From: Verrucomicrobiota bacterium
GTDB lineage: Bacteria; Verrucomicrobiota; Verrucomicrobiia; Opitutales; Opitutaceae
Reading direction: 5' to 3'
NCBI GenBank assembly: GCA_018239845.1
Contig: JAFEGO010000083.1
Span: forward strand, 1 to 64,000
DNA length: 64,000 nt
The translations under genes and the position numbers were made by a program. Under the pieces are notes generated by a model. That model was given only the letters and a program-made list of their open reading frames with translations. It was not told where the DNA came from and did not search any database. Shown one piece after another: positions 16,192 to 24,652 of this stretch (positions are counted from its first letter, which is position 1; each line of letters opens with the position of its first letter).

Positions 16192-18747
16192 TTAGAATTT
16201 GAATCCAAGGGAGAGGTACATCGTCCGGCCATCACCCCACGTGTAGTCGTCGCGGACATTGGAGATGTTGGTGACGTTGAACTTGATGGTCGTGGGCGTG
16301 CCCATGAGCTTCGTCTGGTAGGCGACGAAGGCGTCGAACATCGTCTGCGAGGGCACCCACAGATCCATCGTGCCGGCGTTGGTCACCGAGTACGTGTCGC
16401 TGTAGCGGATGGCACCGCCGACGCTGATGTTCTTCAGCGCGCCATCGGTGAAGTTGTACTTGCCGATGAGGTTGAAGCGGTTCTTCGGCGACTGGGACAG
16501 GGGACGCAGGAACTCCTTCTGGTAAGCCAGCGTGCCGGGCGTGTTGGGATTCACGGAGGGATCGGACACGATGTTGGCCTGGATGGAGTGGTTGTAGTTG
16601 AAGACCACCTGCAGGTTGCGGTTGGGCGTCCAGGTCAGGTCGGTGTCGATGCCGCGGGACTTGTAGAGACCGCCGTTGGCGAAGAACTGCACGAAGGTGC
16701 CGGCGGAGTTGCGCGGGTCGGTGAGGTTGCGGAGCACGTCGCCGACCACGACACCGTTGCGCTCGTCGTCGTAGTAGGAGGCGGTGCCGGTCCAGACGTT
16801 GTCATCCCAGGAGGTCTTGACGCCGAGCTCGTAGCCCTTGTCGTCCTCGGAGTCGAGGGTGTGGACATTGTCGCTCGGCAACACGCCCGGCCCGATGGCG
16901 CTGAGCTGGTTGGTGAACTGCACGGTGGCGCTGCGGGAGGCGAAGACCGAGAAGCCCTTCACCACCTCGCCGATGAGGCCGTAGGTGTAGGTGGTGTTCT
17001 GCTTCGCGGCGGGCACCGTGGCGGTGGGATCGAGGTAGAAACGGTTGACGCCGAAGAGGAAGTTCACGCGGTCGTCGAACGCCGAGGCGCGGTAGGAGCC
17101 GTAGTACTGGTGGTTCTTGGTGAGGCTGCGCGCGCTGACGACGGCGGGGGCGTTTTGCAGGCCGTAGAGGGTGGGCACGTCAACGCCGGCGAAGGGATCC
17201 CAGTTCTGGTAAACCTGGATGCCGGTGTAGGTGGTGCCGCCGGCCGAGGTGTACGGCGTGGCCTTGGTGAAATCGAGGGTCTGATTCGTATTCTGCGAGT
17301 AGGTACGAAGCGTCTCGTAGCCGAGGCCGAACTTGTTCTTGATGCCGAAGAGCTCCTTCTCGTAGTGGAGGTCAACCTGCTGGGTGTCGTTCTTGCCGAT
17401 GCGGCTGAAGTGGTCGAAGCCCTGGAGCGCGAGGTTGGCGACGTCGAGGGAGTTGACGCGGCCGTCGGGGCGGAAGCCGTTCGTGTTGGGCTGGATGATC
17501 TGGCGGACGAACTGCTGGTTCGTCTCGGCATGCACCCAGTGGTAGCGCAGCGAGAGTTCTTCAAACGGCGTCTCGACCACGGAGACCTCGTAGGTCGGGC
17601 TGTTGCCGCCGTAGGTGGACTGCTGGCTGGCGAGCGCCATGCGGTCGCCGCGCGGGGAGTACTTGGCCCAGTTAATGTCCTGCGTCGTGTAGAGGAAGGG
17701 CGCGGTGCCCTTGATCTTCAGGATGTCGGCGCTCCAGGTCGCAAGCGCGACGCCGGCGGCGGTGTTGGGCGGAGACCAGCGATTCTGGATGAAGGCCTTG
17801 GCGGCGGCGTCATCCGCGAGATTATAGGTGGTCTTGAAATACGAGAGCGTCTGCGCGTCAGGATTGTTGAGGTTCTGCTGCCAGAGGGGATTGTAGGAGA
17901 AATTCCACGCGTTGGCGGCACCTTGGTAGCCGTTGTGCTCGCTCAGGTAGTCCAGCTCGGCCGTGATCTCGAGGGTCTTGAAGGGACGGATGACGACCGA
18001 CGGGGACATGAACGTGTAGCGGCTGGGCGAACCGTCGTGGTAGCCCGGGCCCTTGGAGCCGCCCGAGGCGATGAAACGGATGGCCGCGTACTTGCCGATG
18101 ACGTTCTGGTAGTCGATCACGGCCTTCTGGAAGGAGTACGAGCCGTAGGTCAGATCCAGCGACGTGGCGGTGACGAACTGCGGTTTCTTCGTGATGTAGT
18201 TCGCCACGCCATTGGGCGTCGCATTCGCGTAGTAGAGGCCGACGGGCCCCTTGACCACCTCGATGCGGTCGATGTTGTCCCAGATGTTGATCGGCACGAG
18301 GCTCAGCGCGTTGGCGAGGGCCACGCCATTATAATAGCGGGGCAGCGCGAAGCCGCGGAGGTTGAACACATCGGCCTGGCCGACGGCGTTCTCCTTCACC
18401 GTGACGCTGGAGGAGTAGCGGAAGGCGTTGTTGCCGTTGTTGGCGTTGAAGTCCGCCAGCAGCTCGCTGGAGATGACCTCGACCGCCTGCGGCATCTTCG
18501 AAATCAGTTCACCGGAGCGGGAGGCGGTGACGGTACCGAGCTTGCGGTAGCCGTAGTCCTTCTCGGTGGAGACATTATAGGGATTAAGCACGACGACGGG
18601 CTCGGAGCTCGCCGCTGCGGAGGGCGCCTTGGCGGCATCCGCCGGGGCGGGGGCCGTCTGGGCGCGGATCAGGACCGGGGACACGAGGCAAAGGCCGCAC
18701 GCGGCCAGCTTCCAAACGCTCGAATACGAGCTTTTTCGGTAGTTCAT
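16192..18747 (-). CDS. TonB-dependent receptor, siderophore-receptor-like
   Basis: An 851-aa outer-membrane receptor with a signal peptide (cleavage near residue 29, VLIRAQTA). A TonB-box-like stretch follows, then a plug domain (about 65-185; GTVTASRSGELISKMPQAVEVIS and GFALPRYYNGV) and a beta-barrel ending in LSLGFKF. The plug motif order resembles FhuA/FecA-type receptors of the TonB-siderophore family, but in this bacterial family many such receptors import other small ligands. A LacI-family gene is transcribed divergently from 103 bases away, suggesting carbohydrate control and a sugar-derived ligand rather than iron; that is inference. Confidence 0.9.
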   Translation of the reverse strand: MNYRKSSYSSVWKLAACGLCLVSPVLIRAQTAPAPADAAKAPSAAASSEPVVVLNPYNVSTEKDYGYRKLGTVTASRSGELISKMPQAVEVISSELLADFNANNGNNAFRYSSSVTVKENAVGQADVFNLRGFALPRYYNGVALANALSLVPINIWDNIDRIEVVKGPVGLYYANATPNGVANYITKKPQFVTATSLDLTYGSYSFQKAVIDYQNVIGKYAAIRFIASGGSKGPGYHDGSPSRYTFMSPSVVIRPFKTLEITAELDYLSEHNGYQGAANAWNFSYNPLWQQNLNNPDAQTLSYFKTTYNLADDAAAKAFIQNRWSPPNTAAGVALATWSADILKIKGTAPFLYTTQDINWAKYSPRGDRMALASQQSTYGGNSPTYEVSVVETPFEELSLRYHWVHAETNQQFVRQIIQPNTNGFRPDGRVNSLDVANLALQGFDHFSRIGKNDTQQVDLHYEKELFGIKNKFGLGYETLRTYSQNTNQTLDFTKATPYTSAGGTTYTGIQVYQNWDPFAGVDVPTLYGLQNAPAVVSARSLTKNHQYYGSYRASAFDDRVNFLFGVNRFYLDPTATVPAAKQNTTYTYGLIGEVVKGFSVFASRSATVQFTNQLSAIGPGVLPSDNVHTLDSEDDKGYELGVKTSWDDNVWTGTASYYDDERNGVVVGDVLRNLTDPRNSAGTFVQFFANGGLYKSRGIDTDLTWTPNRNLQVVFNYNHSIQANIVSDPSVNPNTPGTLAYQKEFLRPLSQSPKNRFNLIGKYNFTDGALKNISVGGAIRYSDTYSVTNAGTMDLWVPSQTMFDAFVAYQTKLMGTPTTIKFNVTNISNVRDDYTWGDGRTMYLSLGFKF

Positions 18748-18804
18748 AGGGGGTGGGGTGCGGCGATGCTGGACCCGCGCCCCCGCGCAGCAATGACCGG
18801 TTTA

Positions 18805-18818
18805 TTCTACCCGTAGAA
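18805..18818. promoter_or_regulatory. Candidate LacI-type operator between TonB receptor and regulator
   Basis: TTCTAC-CC-GTAGAA is a near-symmetric palindrome in the 103-base divergent gap. On the minus strand its left part overlaps TAGAAT, a good -10 hexamer for the receptor gene. A repressor bound here would block receptor transcription. It is the only palindrome of operator size in the gap. Confidence 0.45.
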
Positions 18819-18850
18819 AAATATCGTCTTATGCGTTTCCTGCGCTTTGG

Positions 18851-19891
18851 ATGCGCCCGGTGAAACCCCGCCCCACCCTCCGCGACCTCGCCCAGCTCAC
18901 GGGCTTCCACTTCACGACGATCGGCCTCGCGCTGCGCGGCGACCCGCGCATCCGGCCGGAAACCGCGCGCGAGATCCACGCCGCAGCCCAGCGCCTCGGC
19001 TACGTGAAGGACGCGATGCTCTCCGCGCTCTCCACGTACCGCCACGACAAGCACGGCCACTTCGCCGGCGTCATCGGCTTCCTGCACACGTACGATTTCC
19101 TCAAGGAGCACCGCACCAACCACCGCGCGCGCCAGAGCTACGAGGCCGCCGCCAACCGCGCCCGCGAGATGGGTTTCAAGCTCGAGCCGATCCGCGTCGA
19201 CACCCCCGGCCTGACCGGCGCGCGCCTCACCGCCATGCTCCGCGCCCGCGGCATCCGCGGGCTGATCCTCGCGCCGCTGCTCCCGGCGCCCGGCCCGTTC
19301 CTCGATCTGGATTGGAAGCACTTCGCGACGGTGGCGATGGGCTACTCCATCACCGCGCCGGAGCTGCACCGCGCCTCCTTCAACCAGGCCTATTCAATGC
19401 GCAAGCTCCTCGCGGAACTCCGCGCGCTCGGCTACCAGCGGATCGGCCTGCAGCTCCACCCGGAGACGAACATCCGGACCAAGGGCAACTCCCTCGGCGC
19501 CTATCTCGTGGACCAGTACGACCTGCCGGCACGCGACCGCATCCCGCCCTTTTTCGAGGAGAAGATCGTCACCTCCGAGTTCCGGGCCTGGATCAAGAAA
19601 CACCGCCCCGACTGCCTCATCGTGCCGATCCCCGCCATGCTGCCCCGCCTGCTCGACATGGGTTACCGGATACCGGAGGACTTTGGCCTCGCCATCATGT
19701 CGCGCGACGGCGAGGCGTGCAAGATCGCCGGCATCGACGAACAGTCCGACCTGCTGGGCCTGAGCGCGGTCGAGTTCGTCGTCTCGCTGCTGCAGATCAA
19801 CCAGCGCGGCCTGCCCGAGTACGCGCGGTACATCCTCGTCGAGGGCCGCTGGGAATGGCGCCCCACCGTGCGCGCCCCGGCCAAGGCCTGA
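18851..19891 (+). CDS. LacI family transcriptional regulator
   Basis: A 346-aa regulator. The N-terminal helix-turn-helix and hinge (TLRDLAQLTGFHFTTIGLALRGDPRIRPETAREIHAAAQRLGY) follow the LacI pattern. The remainder is a periplasmic-binding-protein-like sensor domain (about 65-340), which binds sugars in this family. The usual VS/TVSRAL recognition motif is replaced by FTTIGLALRG, so the operator is probably off-consensus. It is divergent from the TonB receptor at 16192-18747 and likely regulates it and itself. Confidence 0.9.
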   Translation: MRPVKPRPTLRDLAQLTGFHFTTIGLALRGDPRIRPETAREIHAAAQRLGYVKDAMLSALSTYRHDKHGHFAGVIGFLHTYDFLKEHRTNHRARQSYEAAANRAREMGFKLEPIRVDTPGLTGARLTAMLRARGIRGLILAPLLPAPGPFLDLDWKHFATVAMGYSITAPELHRASFNQAYSMRKLLAELRALGYQRIGLQLHPETNIRTKGNSLGAYLVDQYDLPARDRIPPFFEEKIVTSEFRAWIKKHRPDCLIVPIPAMLPRLLDMGYRIPEDFGLAIMSRDGEACKIAGIDEQSDLLGLSAVEFVVSLLQINQRGLPEYARYILVEGRWEWRPTVRAPAKA

Positions 19892-19958
19892 TTTCGCCCT
19901 GGGATTGGGAAAAGCCGAAGACTGGCAACTTCTGGACCCGGGCTCGGTCCATCACCCC

Positions 19959-20105
19959 ATGTCCATCGACAAAAAGAGCAACGGCGTGCCCGAAGTGAAT
20001 CTCAGCCGGCGAACCACCAAGGTGAACCTTGGCATGATCATCGCCGTGGTCCTGTTCTTCGTCCTCGCGGCCGCCGGCGCCTATTGGGCGTCCCGCCACT
20101 TCTGA
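19959..20105 (+). CDS. Small single-pass membrane protein
   Basis: 48 aa starting MSIDKKSNGVPEV. It has a short polar N-terminus followed by one strong transmembrane helix (LGMIIAVVLFFVLAAAGAYWA) and a short RHF tail. It begins 67 bases after the LacI gene on the same strand and may be co-transcribed. No family recognised. I chose the internal ATG because the 18 residues before it are atypical. Confidence 0.55.
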   Translation: MSIDKKSNGVPEVNLSRRTTKVNLGMIIAVVLFFVLAAAGAYWASRHF

Positions 20106-20107
20106 GC

Positions 20108-20140
20108 ACCGGACAGCGCCGGAAATCAGTCCGGTTTATT
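20108..20140 (+). terminator. Candidate terminator between convergent genes
   Basis: ACCGGAC/GTCCGGT (20108-20114 and 20129-20135) with a 14-base loop, followed by TTTATT on the plus strand. It sits directly after the small membrane protein gene and overlaps the last codons of the convergent gene. Confidence 0.5.
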
Positions 20141-20500
20141 ATCCTTGGTCCCCTCCCCCGCCGGATCGTCGAGGTGAAACTTGTGCAGCATGCGATGGTA
20201 AACCGGCGCGAGGATGATGCCGACCGCCGTCAGGAAAACGACGCCGCTGAACAGCGCGTAGGCCGAGGCGAAGAGCTTGGCCCCTGTCGTATGCATCGGA
20301 TCGACGGGCCCCATACCGGTGAGAATCATCGAGGCATTCAAGGTCGAGTCCACCCACCCCAGCCCGGCAAACGCGTGATAGCCCACCACGCCAATCCCCA
20401 GCGCCACAGCCAGCACGCCGAGCGTCAACAGCAGCGTCAGCGCCACCCGCCGGATAAACACCGGCAACGGCACCACCTTCTCCCGCTTGTTTTCAAACAT
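20126..20500 (-). CDS. Small membrane protein resembling a K+-channel pore module without the selectivity filter
   Basis: 124 aa. TM1 spans about 19-42 (LTLLLTLGVLAVALGIGVVGYHAF). A re-entrant-like segment follows (WVDSTLNASMILTGMGPVDP), then a second long helix (AKLFASAYALFSGVVFLTAVGIILAPVYHRMLHKFH). The order TM1, pore-loop-like region, TM2 matches two-TM potassium channels, and LTGMGPVDP sits where TTVGYGD would be. The filter glycines are not conserved, so channel activity is doubtful; I would call it a conserved membrane protein of unknown function. It is convergent with its left neighbour. Confidence 0.7.
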   Translation of the reverse strand: MFENKREKVVPLPVFIRRVALTLLLTLGVLAVALGIGVVGYHAFAGLGWVDSTLNASMILTGMGPVDPMHTTGAKLFASAYALFSGVVFLTAVGIILAPVYHRMLHKFHLDDPAGEGTKDNKPD

Positions 20501-20516
20501 GCCTTCACGGACCCAT

Positions 20517-20557
20517 AAAAAAAGCCCTGGCTCCCGCCGCGGGGAGACAAGGCCTTG
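20517..20557 (-). terminator. Terminator after PEP-CTERM gene
   Basis: Imperfect hairpin pairing 20523-20536 with 20543-20557, core CTCCC/GGGAG, followed on the minus strand by eight Us. It lies about 47 bases after the stop of the PEP-CTERM gene. Confidence 0.6.
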
Positions 20558-20603
20558 ATATCCGGGCTCTCCAGGCGGAATTGGCCCGCCCGGGCCCGAT
20601 CCC

Positions 20604-21218
20604 TCAAGCCGCGCGACGGCGGCTATAGATCACCGTGCCAGCCAGCGCGACGACGCCGGCGATGGCGGCGTAGGTCGAGGGCTCAGGCACGGGGGCTGCG
20701 GCGACCGGTGTGCCGATAAGCGCGCCACCGACGGGATTGACGAGGAAGAGCCGGTAATAACCATCCGCCGGCGGGGCATAGTAATAGTTGTTGTAGAACT
20801 CGGTCTTCACCGTGCCGGTGGTGAAATCGATGCGGTCGCCAGGACTCAGCGCGGGAGCGCCCGAACTGGAGAAAAAGGCGTCGTTGGCCGTCAGCTCACC
20901 GATCACGTAATTGTTCCCGTTGAACTTATCGACGTCGATGGAGGCGCCGCCATTCACGCTGAAAGTGAAGCTCGTCGTCGTAAGGAATTTCGTGACGGAG
21001 TCACCCAGCTCGTCGATTGCCAGGGAAAAGCCGGCTGAGCTGCTGGTGATCTCGAACGAGATGGGCGTGCCGATGTTGATGGTGAGCGGGGCCGTGTTGT
21101 TGCCGCCCGAAAAGGAAAGATACACGTAGTCGATCGGCGGCGGCGTGGCCAAGGCCAGGACCGGAGCCGCGAGGGCCGCGCTGACAAACAGGGAACGGAG
21201 GAATTTCTTGAGCTTCAT
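20604..21218 (-). CDS. PEP-CTERM sorting domain protein
   Basis: A 204-aa secreted protein. It starts MKLKKFLRSLFVSAALAAPVLALA, a normal signal peptide, and ends with the exosortase sorting signal VPEPSTYA, a transmembrane helix and RRRAA. The middle is a small beta-rich domain with no recognised family. Exosortase is expected to cut at the PEP motif and hand the protein to the cell surface or extracellular matrix. I chose the ATG at 21218; an upstream ATG at 21284 would add 22 residues and lie on the predicted sigma-54 promoter. It is a single gene with its own terminator. Confidence 0.88.
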   Translation of the reverse strand: MKLKKFLRSLFVSAALAAPVLALATPPPIDYVYLSFSGGNNTAPLTINIGTPISFEITSSSAGFSLAIDELGDSVTKFLTTTSFTFSVNGGASIDVDKFNGNNYVIGELTANDAFFSSSGAPALSPGDRIDFTTGTVKTEFYNNYYYAPPADGYYRLFLVNPVGGALIGTPVAAAPVPEPSTYAAIAGVVALAGTVIYSRRRAA

Positions 21219-21280
21219 GGCGGTGTGGTCGGGTTGCGGCGTGAAAATCGGGAAGCGCGGATATCTGTAAAGCGAATACC

Positions 21281-21295
21281 GCAAATCTTATGCCA
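21281..21295 (-). promoter_or_regulatory. Candidate sigma-54 promoter of the PEP-CTERM gene
   Basis: On the minus strand TGGCATAAGATTTGC matches the -24/-12 consensus TGGCA-N6-TTGC, with exactly ten bases between GG and GC. It would start transcription about 50 bases before the chosen ATG. Sigma-54 control of PEP-CTERM genes through an NtrC-type regulator (PrsR/PrsK) is known in other bacteria. Confidence 0.55.
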
Positions 21296-21372
21296 GATGA
21301 CACGATGGCGACGCGCAGCGACACCACGTCCCCCGCTCAATCCACCCTTCCGGTATAAATAGAGCCTATCCC

Positions 21373-22617
21373 TTACTCGAAGCGGAGGGCTTCGATAGGG
21401 TCGAGGCGGGCGGCTTTCCACGCCGGGTAGAAGCCGAAGCCCACACCGATGCCGGAGCAGACGAAGATGCCGATCATCGCCCAATCCCACGGGAAAACCA
21501 TCGAGGCCTTAAGCATCGAGGCCACGATGTTGCCGACGAGGACACCCAGCAAAATGCCGGCCAGACCGCCCATCAGGGAGATCGCCACGGACTCGATCAG
21601 GAACTGGCTGAGGATGCTCGTGCGGCGCGCGCCGATGGACTTGCGGATGCCAATCTCTTTCGTGCGCTCAGTCACACTCACGAGCATGATGTTCATGATG
21701 CCCACGCCGGCGGCGAGGAGCGCGATGCCGCTGATCACAAAGGAGCCCGCCGCCACCGCGTCGGCGACCTTGGCAAAGGCGGCGACGAGGGAGTCGTTGG
21801 AGTAGAGCTCGAAATCATTTTCATCCTCCGGCTTGAGCCCGCGCACGATGCGCATCGCGGTGATCGCCTTGTCCACGGTGTCGTTATAAACGAGCTGGCT
21901 CGGCGCCTGCGTGGCGATGTTGATCGTGAAACGGTTCGCCCCGTAGTCGCTCAGGAAGCGCGTGATCGGCACGATCGCGATGTCGTCCTGACTCTGGCCG
22001 AACGAAGTGCCCTTCTCCGCAAAGGTACCGACGACGGTGTAGGTACGGCCGCTGATCTTGATCATCTTCCCGAGCGGCGTCTCGGCGGGGAAAAGTTTCT
22101 GGAGGATGCCCTGCCCGATCACCACGACGGGGCGGCCGAGTTCGACATCCTCGGGACTGATATTGCGGCCGAGGTCGATGGTGTACTGGTTGGCATCGAT
22201 GAAGTACTCGTTGCTGCCGCCAAAGGTGATCGCGGGCGACGACTTGCGGTTCTCATAAACCGCCTGAGGGAGGTCGTCGTCCTGGCTGAACACCTTCAGG
22301 CAGATGACGTCGCTGACGCCTTCCATGAGCTGCTTGTAGCGCATGGCCTGAGCGAGGGTGACATTGCGGCGGATGTCGTATTTGCGGCGGTTGCGGCCGT
22401 TGTCCTGGATGCCCGTCGGATACTTCGCGAACTGGAACATGTTCGTGCCGAGGAAGCTCAGGCCGGTCTCGATCGACCCGCGCAGCGCGGTGACGGCCGT
22501 CATCACGCCGATGACAGAAAACACGCCGATGGTGATGCCCGTCATCGTGAGGCTCGAGCGCAGCTTGTTCGCGCCGAGCGAACTGAAAGCCATTTTGAAA
22601 ATCTCAGTGATGAGCAT
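21373..22617 (-). CDS. ABC transporter permease, MacB/FtsX type (second permease)
   Basis: A 414-aa membrane protein. TM1 is near residue 20-45 (GVFSVIGVMTAVTALRG). A large periplasmic MacB_PCD-type domain follows (about 50-280), then three C-terminal helices with the FtsX signature ERTKEIGIRKSIGARRTSILSQFLIES. It is the last gene of a four-gene operon (adaptor, ATPase, permease, permease), 12 bases after the first permease. With that protein it probably forms a heterodimeric tripartite efflux or lipoprotein-type mechanotransmission complex. Substrate unknown. Confidence 0.9.
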   Translation of the reverse strand: MLITEIFKMAFSSLGANKLRSSLTMTGITIGVFSVIGVMTAVTALRGSIETGLSFLGTNMFQFAKYPTGIQDNGRNRRKYDIRRNVTLAQAMRYKQLMEGVSDVICLKVFSQDDDLPQAVYENRKSSPAITFGGSNEYFIDANQYTIDLGRNISPEDVELGRPVVVIGQGILQKLFPAETPLGKMIKISGRTYTVVGTFAEKGTSFGQSQDDIAIVPITRFLSDYGANRFTINIATQAPSQLVYNDTVDKAITAMRIVRGLKPEDENDFELYSNDSLVAAFAKVADAVAAGSFVISGIALLAAGVGIMNIMLVSVTERTKEIGIRKSIGARRTSILSQFLIESVAISLMGGLAGILLGVLVGNIVASMLKASMVFPWDWAMIGIFVCSGIGVGFGFYPAWKAARLDPIEALRFE

Positions 22618-22629
22618 GACGGCGGGAAA

Positions 22630-23883
22630 TTATTCGTAGCGCAGCGCGACCACGGGATCGAGGCGCGAGGCGCCCCACGCGGGCACGAAGCCCGAGAGGA
22701 TGCCGGTCATGACCGACACGGCCATGCTCACATAGACGAGGCCCATGGAAAACTCCACCGGCAGGCTCGGCATCGCGTTTTGCACGAGCTGGCAGAGCCC
22801 GTAGGTGAGAACGAGGCCGACCGCGCCGCCGATGAGGCAGATGGACACGGCCTCGATCAGGAACTGGAGCAGGATCGTGCGGCGGCGCGCGCCGAGGGCC
22901 TTCCGCGTGCCGATCTCCTTCGTGCGCTCCTTCACGCTCACGAACGTGATGTTCATGATGCCGATGGCGCCGACGAAGAGCGAGAGGCCCGTGATCAGGA
23001 GGCCGGCGATCGCGATGCCGGACTTGATCGGATCGAGCTGCGCCTTGAAGGCCTGCTGCTCGTTGATGGAGAAATTGTCGCGCTCGCCGGGGAGCTGGCC
23101 GCGCACACGGCGCATCGCGCCGACGAGCTCCTCGCTCGCGGCGGCGAGCTGGAGCTTGTCCTTCACCTTCACGCGGAGCTGCGTGTTGTCGCGGTTGAGA
23201 CCGAAGTATTTGCGAAAGGCGCTGAGCGGCATGATCGCCTGCGAGTCGAAGCTCATCAGGCCCAGGAAGGAACCCTGCGGCGCAAGCACCCCTATCACGG
23301 TGAACGGCTGCCCCTTGATGAGCACCGTCTGGTCCAGCGGCGACATGTTGGGGAACAGCGCCTCAGCCACGGCGGAGCCGAGCACACAGACCTGCCGGCC
23401 GGCGGCGGACTCCATCTCGTTGAACAAACGTCCCTCGGTAAAATCGGCGGACATCATCCGGGAGTACTCGGCGGTCGTGCCCATGATGAAGACGCCGCTG
23501 ACCTGGTTTTCACCAAACTTCACCGCCGAGCCGCGGGCCGCGACCGGGATGGCCACATCGAGCAGCGAGTTGGGGGTGTTCTCGATGATACGGTTCACCT
23601 TGTCGGCCAGCTCGGGCTGGATAGTCGGGCGGTTCTGGTAGTTCCACCAGTCCTCGACATTGTGCCACGGCCACTTCTGCACGTAGAGCACATCGTCGCC
23701 GAGCATGGCGAGGCTGCGCTGGAAACCGATGTCGATGCCGTTGATCGCCGTGCCCATCAGCGTGACGGCCACGATGCCGATGATCACACCTAGCGCCGTC
23801 AGGAACGAACGCATCTTGTTCACGCGGATCTGCGCAAACGCGATGCGGAACGATTCGGTCAGTTCGTAGACGAGGCGCTTCAT
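22630..23883 (-). CDS. ABC transporter permease, MacB/FtsX type (first permease)
   Basis: A 417-aa paralogue of the next gene with the same layout: TM1 near 20-45, periplasmic MacB_PCD domain, and three C-terminal helices with SVKERTKEIGTRKALGARRRTILLQFLIEA. Classic MacB fuses permease and ATPase and homodimerises; here two separate permeases suggest a heterodimer. It begins 9 bases after the ATPase gene's stop. Confidence 0.9.
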   Translation of the reverse strand: MKRLVYELTESFRIAFAQIRVNKMRSFLTALGVIIGIVAVTLMGTAINGIDIGFQRSLAMLGDDVLYVQKWPWHNVEDWWNYQNRPTIQPELADKVNRIIENTPNSLLDVAIPVAARGSAVKFGENQVSGVFIMGTTAEYSRMMSADFTEGRLFNEMESAAGRQVCVLGSAVAEALFPNMSPLDQTVLIKGQPFTVIGVLAPQGSFLGLMSFDSQAIMPLSAFRKYFGLNRDNTQLRVKVKDKLQLAAASEELVGAMRRVRGQLPGERDNFSINEQQAFKAQLDPIKSGIAIAGLLITGLSLFVGAIGIMNITFVSVKERTKEIGTRKALGARRRTILLQFLIEAVSICLIGGAVGLVLTYGLCQLVQNAMPSLPVEFSMGLVYVSMAVSVMTGILSGFVPAWGASRLDPVVALRYE

Positions 23884-23892
23884 CGAGGATCC

Positions 23893-24633
23893 TTAGACCG
23901 GTCCGTCGCTTTCGATCAAACCGTCGCGCAGGCGGACGATGCGGCGGGCGTGGCGGGCGATGTCTTCCTCGTGGGTGACGACGATGATCGTGTTGCCCTG
24001 CTCGTAGAGCTGCTCGAAGAGCGCCATGATCTCCACGCCGGTCTTGGAATCGAGATTACCCGTAGGCTCGTCGGCGAGGATGATGGAGGGATTGTTGACG
24101 AGGGCGCGGGCGATGGCCACGCGCTGGCGCTGGCCGCCGGAGAGCTCGTTGGGCTTGTGGTGGACACGATTGGCGAGGCCAACGTTTTCGAGGGCCTGCA
24201 GGGCCTTCTGACGCCGGACGGAGGGCGAATAGCCGGCGTAGATGAGCGGGAGCTCGACGTTGTTCAGCGCCGTGGAGCGCGGGAGGAGGTTGAAGGTCTG
24301 GAAGACGAAGCCGATCTCGCGATTGCGGATGTCGGCCAGCTCGTCATCGACCATCGTGGCCACGTTCTTCCCGGAGAACTCGTAGCGGCCCGCGGTGGGC
24401 GTATCGAGGCAGCCGAGCATGTTCATCAGCGTGGACTTGCCGGAGCCCGAGGGGCCCATGATGGCGAGGTACTCGTTGCGCCGGATGTTGAGCGAGACAC
24501 CGCGGAGGGCGTGGATGATCTCGGAGCCCATCCGGTAGAGCTTGGTGACTCCCTCGATCTCGATGACGACGGGGCCGGCCGGCCGCGTGATGCGGTTTTC
24601 GGGCGCGACGGGGACTGGCGTGGAGGAGGACAT
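23893..24633 (-). CDS. ABC transporter ATP-binding protein, MacB/LolD family
   Basis: A 246-aa ATPase: Walker [11 protein letters not shown]-loop [11 protein letters not shown], signature [15 protein letters not shown], Walker [13 protein letters not shown] and the H-loop VTHE. The ADEPTGNLD sequence is typical of the MacB/LolD/FtsE group. It powers the two adjoining permeases and lies 19 bases after the adaptor gene. Confidence 0.94.
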   Translation of the reverse strand: MSSSTPVPVAPENRITRPAGPVVIEIEGVTKLYRMGSEIIHALRGVSLNIRRNEYLAIMGPSGSGKSTLMNMLGCLDTPTAGRYEFSGKNVATMVDDELADIRNREIGFVFQTFNLLPRSTALNNVELPLIYAGYSPSVRRQKALQALENVGLANRVHHKPNELSGGQRQRVAIARALVNNPSIILADEPTGNLDSKTGVEIMALFEQLYEQGNTIIVVTHEEDIARHARRIVRLRDGLIESDGPV

Positions 24634-24652
24634 AACCGGGGAGCGACGCGGG

